DNA of 64,000 nt from NCBI RefSeq assembly GCF_018141185.1, contig NZ_CP058560.1, positions 1,656,001 to 1,720,000 on the forward strand. Direction: 5' to 3'. The notes beneath the pieces are model-generated. The model did not search any database and had not been told where the DNA came from. It worked only from the letters and a program-made list of their open reading frames with translations. A program made the position numbers and the translations under genes. The stretch comes from Methanobacterium alkalithermotolerans (GTDB taxonomy: Archaea; Methanobacteriota; Methanobacteria; Methanobacteriales; Methanobacteriaceae). Below are positions 20,935 through 29,503 of this stretch, one piece after another; the stretch's first letter is position 1; each line of letters starts with the position of its first letter.

Positions 20935-22407
20935 ATGAAAAATAGAAAGGAAGCCACCCTGATTTTTCCCCATCAACTCTTCCGGGAACACCCGGGTCTC
21001 TCACAGGAGCGAAAGGTATACTTAATTGAGGAACCCCTATTTTTTGGCGATTATCACTACCAGTTAAATTTTCATAAGAAAAAACTGGTATTGCACCGGG
21101 CATCTTTGAAATACTACCAGGACTTGCTGGAAGAACAGGACTACCAGGTAGTGTATATTGATTATCCACCCCACCCGGATAGTGAATATCTTTTTTCCCA
21201 TCTGGAAAAAGAAAAAATAGATACTCTTTATTGGGTTGATGTGGTGGACTGGGCACTGGAAAAACGTTTAAAAAGTTATTGCAAGGATAAAGATATTAAC
21301 TACATTGAAATGGATAGTCCGGCCTTTTTAACCACCCGGGAAGAGATTCATACTTATTTTGCTTCTAAAAAACATTATTTTTTAACTTCCTTTTATATAT
21401 GGCAGCGTAAACGGATGAATATTTTAATGGATAAGGGAAAACCAGCAGGTGGGAAATGGACCTATGATAAGGAAAACCGTAAAAAAATCCCCCAGGGGAC
21501 AAAAATTCCCACTATCATCCAGTTAAAAGAGAATAAATATGTAAAAGAAGCTAAAAGGTATGTGGATAAGAAATTTCCCCATAACCCCGGGACCACCCAT
21601 GGTTTTAATTATCCCACCACCCACCAGGAAGCCCAAAAATGGTTTAAGGATTTTGTGGACCATAAATTGCCCTTTTTCGGCGACTATGAGGACGCCATTA
21701 TATCTGATGAATCCTTTTTATTCCACTCGGTTATATCTTCCAGTATAAATAACGGCCTTATAACACCTGATGAAATCTTAAAACACATTTTAAGGGCTAA
21801 AAACATTCCCCTTAATTCTTTAGAGGGATTTATTCGTCAGATTATAGGTTGGAGGGAATTTTTAAGGGGGGTGTATATTGAAGACGGAGTAAAAGAGAGA
21901 ACTACCAACTTCTTTCAAAATAAAAATAAAATGAATGAAAAACTCTACCAGGGGCGTACTGGCCTGGAACCCTATGATAAGGTGGTTCAAAAAGTTATAA
22001 AACAGGGTTTCACCCACCATATTGAGAGACTAATGGTTCTGGGTAATCTCATGTTGCTGGTGGAATTAGACCCGGATGAAATATATAAATGGTTCATGGA
22101 GATGTTTATTGACTCCTATGACTGGGTGATGGTTCCTAATGTGTATGGCATGAGTCAGTATGCCGATGGGGGTCTTATTACCACTAAACCCTATTTTACT
22201 TCTTCTAATTATTTACTCCGGATGAGTGATTTCTCCCGGGGTGACTGGTGCAAAGTATGGGATGGTTTATTCTGGTGTTTTGTCAAAAAACATCAAGATT
22301 TAATTTCTAAAAATCCACGGCTGGCTGTTTTAAAAAGAAACCTGAAAAATAGAAAAAAAATGATAGAACATCATAAAAATGCCAGAAATTTCCGGGAAAA
22401 ACTATAG
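20935..22407 (+). CDS. Cryptochrome/photolyase family protein (PhrB-like group)
   Basis: The 490-residue protein belongs to the bacterial cryptochrome/(6-4)-photolyase PhrB-related group. It has an N-terminal alpha/beta domain starting EATLIFPHQLFREHP and a C-terminal FAD domain with IRQIIGWREFLRGVY, FTHHIERLMVLGNLMLL, and MVPNVYGMSQYADGGLITTKPY. In the iron-sulfur members of the group, MSDYCSGC precedes a third distal cysteine. Here the equivalent is MSDFSRGDWCKVWDGLFWCF, and the upstream ligand cysteine region reads TGLEPYDK, so the 4Fe-4S site appears absent. The start used is the ATG before KNRKEATL, because the longer frame adds 20 unmatched residues. Likely role: light-dependent DNA repair or light sensing. 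Confidence 0.88.
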   Translation: MKNRKEATLIFPHQLFREHPGLSQERKVYLIEEPLFFGDYHYQLNFHKKKLVLHRASLKYYQDLLEEQDYQVVYIDYPPHPDSEYLFSHLEKEKIDTLYWVDVVDWALEKRLKSYCKDKDINYIEMDSPAFLTTREEIHTYFASKKHYFLTSFYIWQRKRMNILMDKGKPAGGKWTYDKENRKKIPQGTKIPTIIQLKENKYVKEAKRYVDKKFPHNPGTTHGFNYPTTHQEAQKWFKDFVDHKLPFFGDYEDAIISDESFLFHSVISSSINNGLITPDEILKHILRAKNIPLNSLEGFIRQIIGWREFLRGVYIEDGVKERTTNFFQNKNKMNEKLYQGRTGLEPYDKVVQKVIKQGFTHHIERLMVLGNLMLLVELDPDEIYKWFMEMFIDSYDWVMVPNVYGMSQYADGGLITTKPYFTSSNYLLRMSDFSRGDWCKVWDGLFWCFVKKHQDLISKNPRLAVLKRNLKNRKKMIEHHKNARNFREKL

Positions 22408-22445
22408 GGTTCTTATCATGTCCAAACTTTAAGAAAGAATAAATA

Positions 22446-23144
22446 TCAAGAGATGGTATAATCCAGGTCTCCCTGGTTATATAGTTTATTTAAATCCTGG
22501 TAGTGGGTCAATTCATAGTTAGCATAGGGGTTGTTCAGGAAGGGATGGATTAATGCCCTGGCAATAAAGTAGTAAGTCGCTATCCGACCGTAATATTTCC
22601 AGCTTAGCTCTACAAATAGGGGGAATCCACATCCGGGGTTGATGATGGGGTTTCCTTCACGTACCGTACCATGGAAATACATGGGTATGGGTCCTTCCTG
22701 GCCATTGCTTCGGGCAATTCCCATCACGTAGTCCATGGCATCATCCAGATTGTCAAATTCATTACCATCAGCCCGGTAGCGGTATTTATCCTCTGGCACC
22801 CCAAAGATGAAACTGGATACTACCTCACTCCAATCAATATCGGTACGATAACTATCAGGATTCACAAAGGCCATTTGAATGATCAGTACATCTCCTTCCA
22901 TGTAGCGGCGATAAGTGGAGTCTCCTCCATAGTGAACCACCATAACGGTGGGAGAACCTCTTTTTTTAGCATAATCGGCCAGCACTTCTGAAGAGGGATG
23001 ACCTGGATACATATCCGGGTTGGCCATTTTAACAAAATTTAAACGACCAACTGGTTCCACCGGACTAAAAGTACTTACCACGAAAAGATAAGCCCCAAAA
23101 ATGAGTATTATGGCTACGAAAATGGCATTCAAAGTTCTGGACAT
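22446..23144 (-). CDS. Membrane-anchored extracytoplasmic protein, unknown
   Basis: I do not recognise the family. The 232-residue protein has one N-terminal hydrophobic helix (about residues 6-27) that would anchor it with the rest outside. The remainder is rich in Tyr, Pro and Asp with no motif I know, and ends in a Tyr/Asn-rich tail. An AGAGGATTATA ribosome binding site precedes the ATG. It is convergent with the photolyase gene. Confidence 0.65.
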   Translation of the reverse strand: MSRTLNAIFVAIILIFGAYLFVVSTFSPVEPVGRLNFVKMANPDMYPGHPSSEVLADYAKKRGSPTVMVVHYGGDSTYRRYMEGDVLIIQMAFVNPDSYRTDIDWSEVVSSFIFGVPEDKYRYRADGNEFDNLDDAMDYVMGIARSNGQEGPIPMYFHGTVREGNPIINPGCGFPLFVELSWKYYGRIATYYFIARALIHPFLNNPYANYELTHYQDLNKLYNQGDLDYTIS

Positions 23145-23245
23145 TATAATCCTCTGGCTTGTTCCTGATTATTCTTTAATGGATTTAAAATTATTTTAAA
23201 AAAAATATTTTCTAATATAAAAATAGGATTTTCATTATAACATTG

Positions 23246-23256
23246 CAATATATAAT
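23246..23256 (+). promoter_or_regulatory. Candidate TATA element in the spacer upstream of the Rieske gene
   Basis: A CAATATATAAT stretch lies in the divergent spacer, about 165 bases before the Rieske start. A second AT-rich element (AAATTATACC) at about 23334 is closer and may be the real promoter. No further gene is visible in this spacer. Confidence 0.3.
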
Positions 23257-23415
23257 ACTTTACTTAATATACTTATGGGATACCTTACATAAGCATGTAT
23301 TGTTAACCAACTTTTATAAAAAATAAGCCCATAAATTATACCAAAACAAGTAAATTGATTACTTTAAGATTAAGCTTGTTAATATAGCATTATTTTTAGT
23401 AGGGGAGGTTCATAA

Positions 23416-23766
23416 ATGGATGACTTTGTAACGGTGGCCGGAGTGGATGATTTAGAATCAGGAGAACTAAAAAAGGTGGTTCATGAGGGTAAGGTGTTAC
23501 TTCTGGCCCGGGTAGGAGATAACTATTACTGTGCCGATAACCGCTGCCCCCACCTGGGTGGAGACCTATCCCAGGGAGATTTAGAAGGAACCATCATTAA
23601 ATGCCCTTTACATAAAAGTCAGTTTGATTTAAAAGATGGAAAAGTAATCCGCTGGACCAACTGGTCTGGAATAAAACTGGCCCTTTCCAAAATATTCCGA
23701 CCACCTCGAGAAATGGAAACCTACCCTCTAAAAATTGAAGAAGGTAAAATAATGGTTCAAATTTAA
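23416..23766 (+). CDS. Rieske 2Fe-2S protein
   Basis: The 116-residue protein is a stand-alone Rieske ferredoxin-like domain. Both cluster motifs are visible: Cys44-Pro-His46 in NRCPHLGG and Cys63-X2-His66 in IKCPLHKSQF, giving two Cys and two His ligands. No transmembrane segment is present, so it is a soluble electron carrier of the NirD/dioxygenase-ferredoxin type. A GGGGAGGTT site lies a few bases before the ATG. Neighbouring genes do not reveal a redox partner. Confidence 0.92.
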   Translation: MDDFVTVAGVDDLESGELKKVVHEGKVLLLARVGDNYYCADNRCPHLGGDLSQGDLEGTIIKCPLHKSQFDLKDGKVIRWTNWSGIKLALSKIFRPPREMETYPLKIEEGKIMVQI

Positions 23767-24007
23767 CATTCCCTTCATTTAAAACAGGATTTTTTTAATT
23801 GACTTTTAGTTATCTTAAAAAGAAATTAAAATCACTTGAGGAAGATGACTACTCCTAATCAATTATAAAATCAACAAGCTTTTTTTATTTATTTCCATTA
23901 ATAATTTTTTAAAATAAATAGGGGGACTTTATTTAATTAGAACTAATTTTATTTAGAATAATTCCTTTTAAAATAAATTTCAATCACTATAAAATTAAAA
24001 ATAAGCT
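23767..24007. other. Intergenic spacer without recognised content
   Basis: This AT-rich spacer between convergent genes has several T-runs but no convincing gene or RNA. Confidence 0.3.
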
Positions 24008-24391
24008 TTAATAAGTCCCTGCTGTTGTGAAAATGTTTTTAATTTCTGGAATGTTCAGTTTGTTATCGGCTGTGGCCTCTAATGTTTTTTCCACATCTTC
24101 GTCTTTAATTTTTAAAACGATTTTTCCAGAAAATTCTATGGATTCTGGTTGGGAAATTATTTCCATCCTGATAACTGAAATATGGTTTAATGATTTTTTA
24201 TTAACTTCAAGTACCTGGGATGCATTTTCTAATTTGATAGATATAGGTACTTTTTCAGAATCAAAATCAACTGTTAAATCTTCTGAAATTTTCAGGGATT
24301 CATGGTAGTTATAGTTTCCTATGATACGTATGTAGAGGGTGTCTTCAGGATTCTGATATTGATTTTTCACTAAATAATGATTACTTTTCAT
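24008..24391 (-). CDS. Hypothetical beta-rich cytoplasmic protein (127 aa)
   Basis: I do not recognise this protein. It has alternating hydrophobic and charged segments suggesting a beta-sandwich or barrel, no signal peptide, no membrane helix and no cysteine. An AAGGACGAT site precedes the ATG. It is followed at distance by the convergent Rieske gene and preceded by the PepSY gene on the same strand. Confidence 0.6.
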   Translation of the reverse strand: MKSNHYLVKNQYQNPEDTLYIRIIGNYNYHESLKISEDLTVDFDSEKVPISIKLENASQVLEVNKKSLNHISVIRMEIISQPESIEFSGKIVLKIKDEDVEKTLEATADNKLNIPEIKNIFTTAGTY

Positions 24392-24448
24392 ATTATTATC
24401 GTCCTTACTCCCTTTATGTTTTATATAAGTATAGTATTTTTGTATTTT

Positions 24449-24492
24449 TTCTGGAGTAAAAAAATAAAATTAACCCCCTTGGGGGTTAATTT
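24449..24492 (-). terminator. Strong intrinsic-type terminator after the PepSY gene
   Basis: A perfect inverted repeat with 12-base arms (24467-24478 and 24481-24492, core AACCCCC/GGGGGTT) lies directly after the stop of the gene at 24496. On the minus strand it is followed by TTTTATTTTTTTT. A GC hairpin plus T-tract this clear is unusual in archaea, where the T-tract alone usually suffices. Confidence 0.75.
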
Positions 24493-24495
24493 AAA

Positions 24496-24903
24496 TTAGT
24501 TCATAAGTATTTCTCCAGTTCGGGCATCCACATAGAGAGAACCTTCTCTTATACTGCCAGTAGAATAAGTCATGGACACATTCCATACCCATGTCCTGTT
24601 TTTATCTTCCGGGACCCATTCTCGCTGGAATTCTTCAGTCCAGCGGAATAAAGTGGTAGTTCCGGCTACTCCGGGGAATCCAACATCTGCCGAATATCCT
24701 TCAGCTATTCTACGAGCCTCTGCTGCTGAAATATTGGTCTGGGGTGTTTCAGTTCCACTTTCATTTACTACAACAGCGGTTTCATTAATGGTTATATTTT
24801 CTTCTAAGGGTTCTTCCGGCCCTTCACTTAATAATAATACTCCTAAAGCTCCTATTATAATCAGAAGAATTATTATTACTCCAATTATTATGCGTCTATC
24901 CAT
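24496..24903 (-). CDS. Secreted or membrane-anchored PepSY-like protein
   Basis: The 135-residue protein has an N-terminal hydrophobic helix (about residues 4-26), an acidic Glu/Thr/Asn linker, and a domain starting ISAAEARRIAEGY with WVWNVSMTY and SLYVDARTGEIL, the helix-then-sheet pattern of PepSY. PepSY domains sit outside the membrane and are thought to bind or inhibit partners. An AGGAGGTGA ribosome binding site precedes the ATG and a strong hairpin terminator follows the stop, so it is a single-gene unit. Confidence 0.75.
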   Translation of the reverse strand: MDRRIIIGVIIILLIIIGALGVLLLSEGPEEPLEENITINETAVVVNESGTETPQTNISAAEARRIAEGYSADVGFPGVAGTTTLFRWTEEFQREWVPEDKNRTWVWNVSMTYSTGSIREGSLYVDARTGEILMN

Positions 24904-25083
24904 AATTTCACCTCCTAATAGTTTTCTTTGGCATCTATGCTAATACTATGTAGAATATGGTACTTTTATTCTGTGTTTTTTAGGAATCTCACTGTATTAT
25001 TAGAAAAATAAGAATATAGGGACTGTTTAATGCAAAGCGAACCATTTATTAAATCTAATCATATATTTTTCCCTCACCAGACA

Positions 25084-25098
25084 TACACTTCAAGTGTA
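25084..25098. promoter_or_regulatory. Small perfect palindrome in divergent spacer
   Basis: TACACTT-C-AAGTGTA is a perfect palindrome with one central base, lying between the PepSY gene and the MarR-type operon. It may be a regulator site, possibly for the PepSY gene, but no ligand protein can be named. Confidence 0.3.
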
Positions 25099-25152
25099 AA
25101 AAATATCACATTTTGCAATATTTCTTCTTTTTTAAAACCAGGGAATCCCAAA

Positions 25153-25162
25153 CTTTATATAG
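25153..25162 (+). promoter_or_regulatory. TATA box of the membrane protein-MarR-flavodoxin operon
   Basis: CTTTATATAG is a near-ideal archaeal TATA box. Transcription would start about 25 bases downstream, near 25185, inside the first operator palindrome. Confidence 0.6.
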
Positions 25163-25176
25163 TGCCTCTACAAATT

Positions 25177-25212
25177 AGGTAATATATTACCTAAACAGGT
25201 AATATATTACTA
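25177..25212. promoter_or_regulatory. Twin palindromic operators for the MarR-type regulator
   Basis: A 16-base perfect palindrome AGGTAATATATTACCT (25177-25192) is followed by a second copy with 14 identical bases (25197-25210), giving a centre-to-centre distance of 20 bases, about two helical turns. The pair covers the predicted transcription start of an operon that encodes a MarR-family protein. This arrangement is the classical form of autorepression, inferred here from position and symmetry. Confidence 0.7.
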
Positions 25213-25225
25213 ATGGAGTAAGAAT

Positions 25226-26035
25226 ATGAATAAGAAAATAATATACATGAATTCACTGGCTATATCTTTTTTATCACTTTTTGCCACCTTATCTGGATTA
25301 TTCTGGAAAGGACTATATGCCCAGGACACCCTATCCTACACATCCCAAATGATGGGCCAGGATTTAATCACATTACTGGTGGCCATTCCCCTTTTTATAA
25401 TTTCCCTGTACCTATTATCAAAAAATTCACTAAGGGGAAAGTTAATCTGGATGGGAACCCTCTTCTACTTTCTGTACACTTACCTATCCCTCACCTTCCT
25501 GGCATCTTTCAATGCCCTCTTCCTGGTATATGTGGCCTTGATGTCCCTATCCCTTTTCACCTTCCTGGGAGAACTCTTAAATATGGATATAAGTCATATT
25601 AGGGATAATTTCACTCCAGGATCAATTTACAAGATCACCGCCCTGTTCTTCCTGGTGGTGGCACTCTTTTTAGGGGGGATGTGGCTAAAGATGATTATAG
25701 ATTCCCTTTTAAGTGGCGTTCCACCACAAGCCCTGGAGGGTTATACCACTCTGGTTATCCAGGCTCTGGATCTGGGACTTCTGGTTCCACTGGCCATATT
25801 AAGCGCCTACCTGCTACTTAAAAAAAGTAATTGGGGCTATCTTCTATCTTCCATCTTCCTGATAAAGGCCTCTTTATTAGGAACAGCCATTTTATCCATG
25901 ATTCTATTCATGGGGCTAAATGGGGTGGAGCTGGATCCGGGACAGGTGATACTATTTGTCTTACTTACCCTGGGTGGAATTTTTATTTCCTGGTCCTTCT
26001 ATAGTAAAATTACAGGAGACTATAGTATAGCATAA
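25226..26035 (+). CDS. Multi-pass membrane protein of MarR-regulated operon
   Basis: The 269-residue protein has about seven or eight hydrophobic segments and little soluble sequence. I do not recognise a named family. It is the first gene of an operon with a MarR-type regulator and a flavodoxin, which suggests a membrane component of a response to a toxic compound or redox stress (inference). No transporter signature is visible. It starts at an ATG 14 bases after the second operator repeat. Confidence 0.75.
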   Translation: MNKKIIYMNSLAISFLSLFATLSGLFWKGLYAQDTLSYTSQMMGQDLITLLVAIPLFIISLYLLSKNSLRGKLIWMGTLFYFLYTYLSLTFLASFNALFLVYVALMSLSLFTFLGELLNMDISHIRDNFTPGSIYKITALFFLVVALFLGGMWLKMIIDSLLSGVPPQALEGYTTLVIQALDLGLLVPLAILSAYLLLKKSNWGYLLSSIFLIKASLLGTAILSMILFMGLNGVELDPGQVILFVLLTLGGIFISWSFYSKITGDYSIA

Positions 26036-26079
26036 TAAGCTACATTTTAAGGGTGAGATTAATTAAAAAGGCAACTACT

Positions 26080-26577
26080 ATGAAAAATTCTGAAGATATC
26101 CAATCGGAATATGCCGGTGGAGAGCGACTGGAAATGGAAAAATATATACTGGTGGTTTTATTTCTGGTACAACAGCGCTGGGGTTATGTAATTAACAAAA
26201 TATTTGCTGAAGATGGGATAACCACCAAACAGTGGCTGATGCTAATCATTATCAGTCAGGCATTTAATAACGATCCTTCCATGCAGGAAGTGGCCAATGC
26301 CATGAGCACCACCCATCAAAATGTAAAACAACTTGCATCCCGCCTGGAAAAAAGAGGATTTTTAACCATAAAACGGGATCCAGAAAACCGGCGTATATTA
26401 AGACTAAAAATAACACCAGCCTGCCAGGAGTACTGGGAAAAAAGAACCAGAGACCATGCCCAATCAATATCCTCCCTCTTCCAGGGACTGGAAAATGAGG
26501 AAATTAAACAATTATTCCAGATAATGGGCAAAATGGATAAGATATCCACTAACTTGTACGAGCAAGCTAAAGAGTAA
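26080..26577 (+). CDS. MarR family transcriptional regulator
   Basis: The protein (165 residues from the chosen ATG) has the winged-helix core of MarR regulators: QEVANAMSTTHQNVKQLASRLEKRGFLTIKRDPENRRILRLKITPA, that is the recognition helix and the DxRxxR-type wing. Helices on both sides would form the dimer interface. An upstream in-frame GTG at 26053 is possible but adds residues without family support. It probably binds the twin palindromes at 25177-25212 and represses its own operon. Confidence 0.9.
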   Translation: MKNSEDIQSEYAGGERLEMEKYILVVLFLVQQRWGYVINKIFAEDGITTKQWLMLIIISQAFNNDPSMQEVANAMSTTHQNVKQLASRLEKRGFLTIKRDPENRRILRLKITPACQEYWEKRTRDHAQSISSLFQGLENEEIKQLFQIMGKMDKISTNLYEQAKE

Positions 26578-26632
26578 AATCGTAAAAAAGATAAACTGCC
26601 TCAAGTAGGATAAAAAAAGGAAAATGATTATT

Positions 26633-27166
26633 ATGAAAGCATTAATTGTATATGGAAGTAGATATGGATCAGCTGAGAAAATTTCCCAGGAAATAGGAGA
26701 TGTTTTAAGAAATGAAGGTGTGGAAGTGGATTTATTGGATTCCAGGGGACTTAAAAAATTTGATACCTCCCCTTATGATTTAGTGGTAGTGGGGAGCGGT
26801 ATCAAGGTGGGTTCCTGGACTAAATCCGCATTAAAATTCATGGAAAACCATCAAAATGATTTAAGAGATAAAAAAGTAGCCCTATTTGTATCTTGCACCG
26901 CCAACCGGGACGAAAAACTCTTAAAAGAAGCTCAGGAAAAATATCTAGATGGAGTAGCGGAAAAATATCTAATAAACCCTCCCCTGGCCACCGGACTATT
27001 TGGAGGAGTTATTGATCCGGATAGTAAATTTGGCATAATGGATAAAATGATACTTAAAATGGTTAAAAAAGACCTGGAAAGTAAGGGTATTGATACCACC
27101 AAACCCTATGATACCCGGGACTGGGACCAGATACATAAATGGGCCCGGGAGTTGATAAAAAATTAA
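26633..27166 (+). CDS. Flavodoxin-domain protein (HemG-like protoporphyrinogen oxidase family)
   Basis: The protein begins KALIVYGSRYGSAEKISQEIG, the FMN phosphate-binding loop of long flavodoxins, with SGIKVGSWTKSALKFM and LFVSCTANRD as further FMN-binding segments. It matches the flavodoxin-like family that includes HemG. It follows the MarR gene closely and probably belongs to the same operon, giving that unit a redox function. An ATG three codons upstream (26624) is an alternative start. Confidence 0.85.
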   Translation: MKALIVYGSRYGSAEKISQEIGDVLRNEGVEVDLLDSRGLKKFDTSPYDLVVVGSGIKVGSWTKSALKFMENHQNDLRDKKVALFVSCTANRDEKLLKEAQEKYLDGVAEKYLINPPLATGLFGGVIDPDSKFGIMDKMILKMVKKDLESKGIDTTKPYDTRDWDQIHKWARELIKN

Positions 27167-27246
27167 TATACTACTAATCCCATATTTAGGGTAAGTACGT
27201 CTAATTCCATAATTCAGGGTAAGGTACAAGTTCAGGGGGATTAAAG

Positions 27247-27663
27247 ATATTTGGAATGACCCGCCGGCAGTTTCTAAAAAAAAGCAAAAAGGCCCTTAAG
27301 GATACCAGCCACCTCCTGGTAATGGTAATAGAAATCACAGGAAAAGAAGATAGGGGTAAACTAAGCCCGGGGGAAGTGGAAGAAAAATGGGAAATAATCC
27401 GCCAGGAAATAGAATCTATTTTCGCGGAGTATGAAAAAATTAAACCCCCTTCTAAATGTATTTCTATTTACCGCCGAATATTGAATATTCTAATTTCTTT
27501 TCAGGAAATGGTAAGCTATAAAAAAGACTATATACTTCGGGAAGATTTAAATAAAGAGAAAATAGAAAAAAAGAGACATAAAACATCTAAACAAATGGAA
27601 ATTTTATGGTCTGATTTTAAAACTTTAAATGAAGAAGTAAATACTCTGTTTAGTAAAAAATAG
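27247..27663 (+). CDS. Hypothetical charged helical protein
   Basis: I do not recognise this roughly 135-residue, lysine- and glutamate-rich helical protein without membrane segments. The first ATG is at 27256, but the good ribosome binding site AGGGGGAT is 15 bases before it. The in-frame ATA at 27247 would have standard spacing, so translation may begin there. It is followed closely by another hypothetical gene, and the two look like a pair. Confidence 0.6.
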   Translation: MFGMTRRQFLKKSKKALKDTSHLLVMVIEITGKEDRGKLSPGEVEEKWEIIRQEIESIFAEYEKIKPPSKCISIYRRILNILISFQEMVSYKKDYILREDLNKEKIEKKRHKTSKQMEILWSDFKTLNEEVNTLFSKK

Positions 27664-27690
27664 CCTGTAAATTAGATTAAGGTGGTATTA

Positions 27691-28035
27691 GTGACCCGGG
27701 AAGATGAAATAACCATAACAGAAAAAGATGTTATAAATACCATGGATATTTTTACCAGAGTACCTTCTATCCTTCTGGGTAGGTGGGTATCTAAAAACAA
27801 GAACCTGGTTAAGACCTTTGAAGGCCAGGTGAATGGTTATAAAAATCAGGTAAGCCCGGAAGATATGCAAAAACTGGAAATTATAATGCAAATGCCGGTA
27901 AGTCAATTACAGAATATACTCCAAAAAGCCTATCTACAGACTGGAAAAAAACAGCTTAAGATTCTTTCTAGTCCTCAGGCCAGGCCATTTATTGAAACCA
28001 ACCTATTGGAACTTAAAAGGGTGCTGGATTTATAA
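27691..28035 (+). CDS. Hypothetical helical protein (114 aa)
   Basis: I do not recognise the family. The protein is mostly helical and soluble. The GTG at 27691 is chosen because AGGTGG lies five bases upstream; the longer frame would begin inside that binding site. It lies 27 bases after its neighbour on the same strand and ends before a T-tract at the edge of the surface polysaccharide locus. Confidence 0.6.
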   Translation: MTREDEITITEKDVINTMDIFTRVPSILLGRWVSKNKNLVKTFEGQVNGYKNQVSPEDMQKLEIIMQMPVSQLQNILQKAYLQTGKKQLKILSSPQARPFIETNLLELKRVLDL

Positions 28036-28040
28036 AATAA

Positions 28041-28062
28041 GTTATTTTTTTTTCTAAATTTT
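28041..28062 (+). terminator. T-tract terminator between convergent operons
   Basis: Nine consecutive T residues followed by a second T-run lie just after the stop at 28035, in the short spacer to the convergent sugar transferase gene. Confidence 0.45.
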
Positions 28063-29466
28063 TTAGTAGGCATTTTTATCCCGAAATCCCCTAAAAAGGG
28101 TCATAAAAAAGATTTTAATATCCAGTCTTATGGTCCAGTTTTCCACATAAAAAATATCGTATTCTATTCTTCTTTTTATACAGGTATCCCCTCTCCAGCC
28201 ATGTACCTGGGCCCATCCAGACATACCCGGACGCACATGGTGTTTGATCATGTACTTGGGGATTTCATCCCGGAACTGTTCTACAAATACCGGCCTCTCC
28301 GGCCGGGGACCTATAAAGCTCATCTCCCCTTTTAATACATTAATAATCTGGGGAAGCTCATCAATACTGCACCTGCGAATAAAAGAGCCAACACGTGTCC
28401 GGCGGGGATCATGGGGAACAGTCCATTCATCATCTTTATTTTCATCGGCCTGCACATGCATGCTGCGGAATTTATACATGTGGAAAGTCTTCCGATTTAA
28501 ACCCATTCGTTCCTGCTTGAAAATCACTGGCCCCGGGGAACTTACCTTCACCAGAAAAGCCACTATTATAAATAAGGGTGAAAGTAAAATAAGGGCTCCT
28601 ATGGCCATCAACACATCAACCATCCTCTTTAAGCCACGGTTAAAGTAGTCATCCAGAGGGACATAACGAATATTTATAACAGGAATATCATCAATCTGTT
28701 TCAAAAGAGGCTTGGCTGGAAAATAACGGTAATAGTCCGGTACAATATCTGCTTTAACCCCATTTTTTTCACAGATATCTATTATTCTATCCAGCAGAGT
28801 ATAATGGCGTGGTGAAATTGCTATAATTATCCTATCCAGAGGGTTATTTAAGATAATTTTTTTCAGATCATACATATTGCCCATAACTGGTAAACCATCT
28901 ATTTCGGTTCCTTTTTCAAAGTTATCATCTACAAAACCAATAATATGGTATCCCAGGTACTCGTTTTCATGAATCTTGCGGGCTACTTTTTTTCCTAACT
29001 CCCCGGCACCAACAATCAGCATATATTTTATATTGAATCCTCTAGCCCGCACGGATCGCAATAATTTCCGGAATAATAATCTTTCAGTGATGGAAAAAAA
29101 GGTGCTGAATATTCCAAAAAGGGCCAGCAAGAGACGGGAGTAATCAGTGTATTCTAATATAAATAGTAGGCTTATAATTGTTAATAACCCTAAAAAATTA
29201 ACTTTAAATATATTCAAGGCTTCAAAACTAAGACTTTTTGTTCTATGGGGCTGATATAATCCAAATAAATTGTAAAGGAAAATATAAAGAGGTAAAACAA
29301 CTAAAAGGAGCAGCATATACTGTTGGAAATTCCATACGCTTTCTCCTAAACCAAATAAGCCAGTTGTAAACCTTACCTCCCAGGCTAAAAATAGGGAGAA
29401 GCTTATTATAAGTAGGTCTATCAGGACCAGACCCACATTGAAAAATCGCTGGTTTTCTTTAATCAT
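28063..29466 (-). CDS. Polyprenyl glycosylphosphotransferase (WcaJ/WbaP type)
   Basis: The 467-residue protein loads the first sugar phosphate onto the polyprenyl lipid carrier. It has four N-terminal membrane helices (about residues 10-125), a Rossmann-like CoA-binding-like domain with MLIVGAGELGKKVARKI, a fifth hydrophobic segment near 290, and the catalytic domain with KRMVDVLMAIGALILLSPLF, FKQERMGLNRKTFHMYKFRSM, and DELPQIINVLKGEMSFIGPRPE. It is the last gene of the minus-strand polysaccharide operon. The sugar cannot be predicted. Confidence 0.93.
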   Translation of the reverse strand: MIKENQRFFNVGLVLIDLLIISFSLFLAWEVRFTTGLFGLGESVWNFQQYMLLLLVVLPLYIFLYNLFGLYQPHRTKSLSFEALNIFKVNFLGLLTIISLLFILEYTDYSRLLLALFGIFSTFFSITERLLFRKLLRSVRARGFNIKYMLIVGAGELGKKVARKIHENEYLGYHIIGFVDDNFEKGTEIDGLPVMGNMYDLKKIILNNPLDRIIIAISPRHYTLLDRIIDICEKNGVKADIVPDYYRYFPAKPLLKQIDDIPVINIRYVPLDDYFNRGLKRMVDVLMAIGALILLSPLFIIVAFLVKVSSPGPVIFKQERMGLNRKTFHMYKFRSMHVQADENKDDEWTVPHDPRRTRVGSFIRRCSIDELPQIINVLKGEMSFIGPRPERPVFVEQFRDEIPKYMIKHHVRPGMSGWAQVHGWRGDTCIKRRIEYDIFYVENWTIRLDIKIFFMTLFRGFRDKNAY

Positions 29467-29503
29467 TGCTGCACCGAATCATATCGTGGTTTGGTTTAAT
29501 AAT

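Noticed and set aside
22671..22991. Plus-strand open frame antisense to the 22446 membrane protein gene
   Set aside because: No ribosome binding site, and the opposite frame is longer with a signal anchor and good start.
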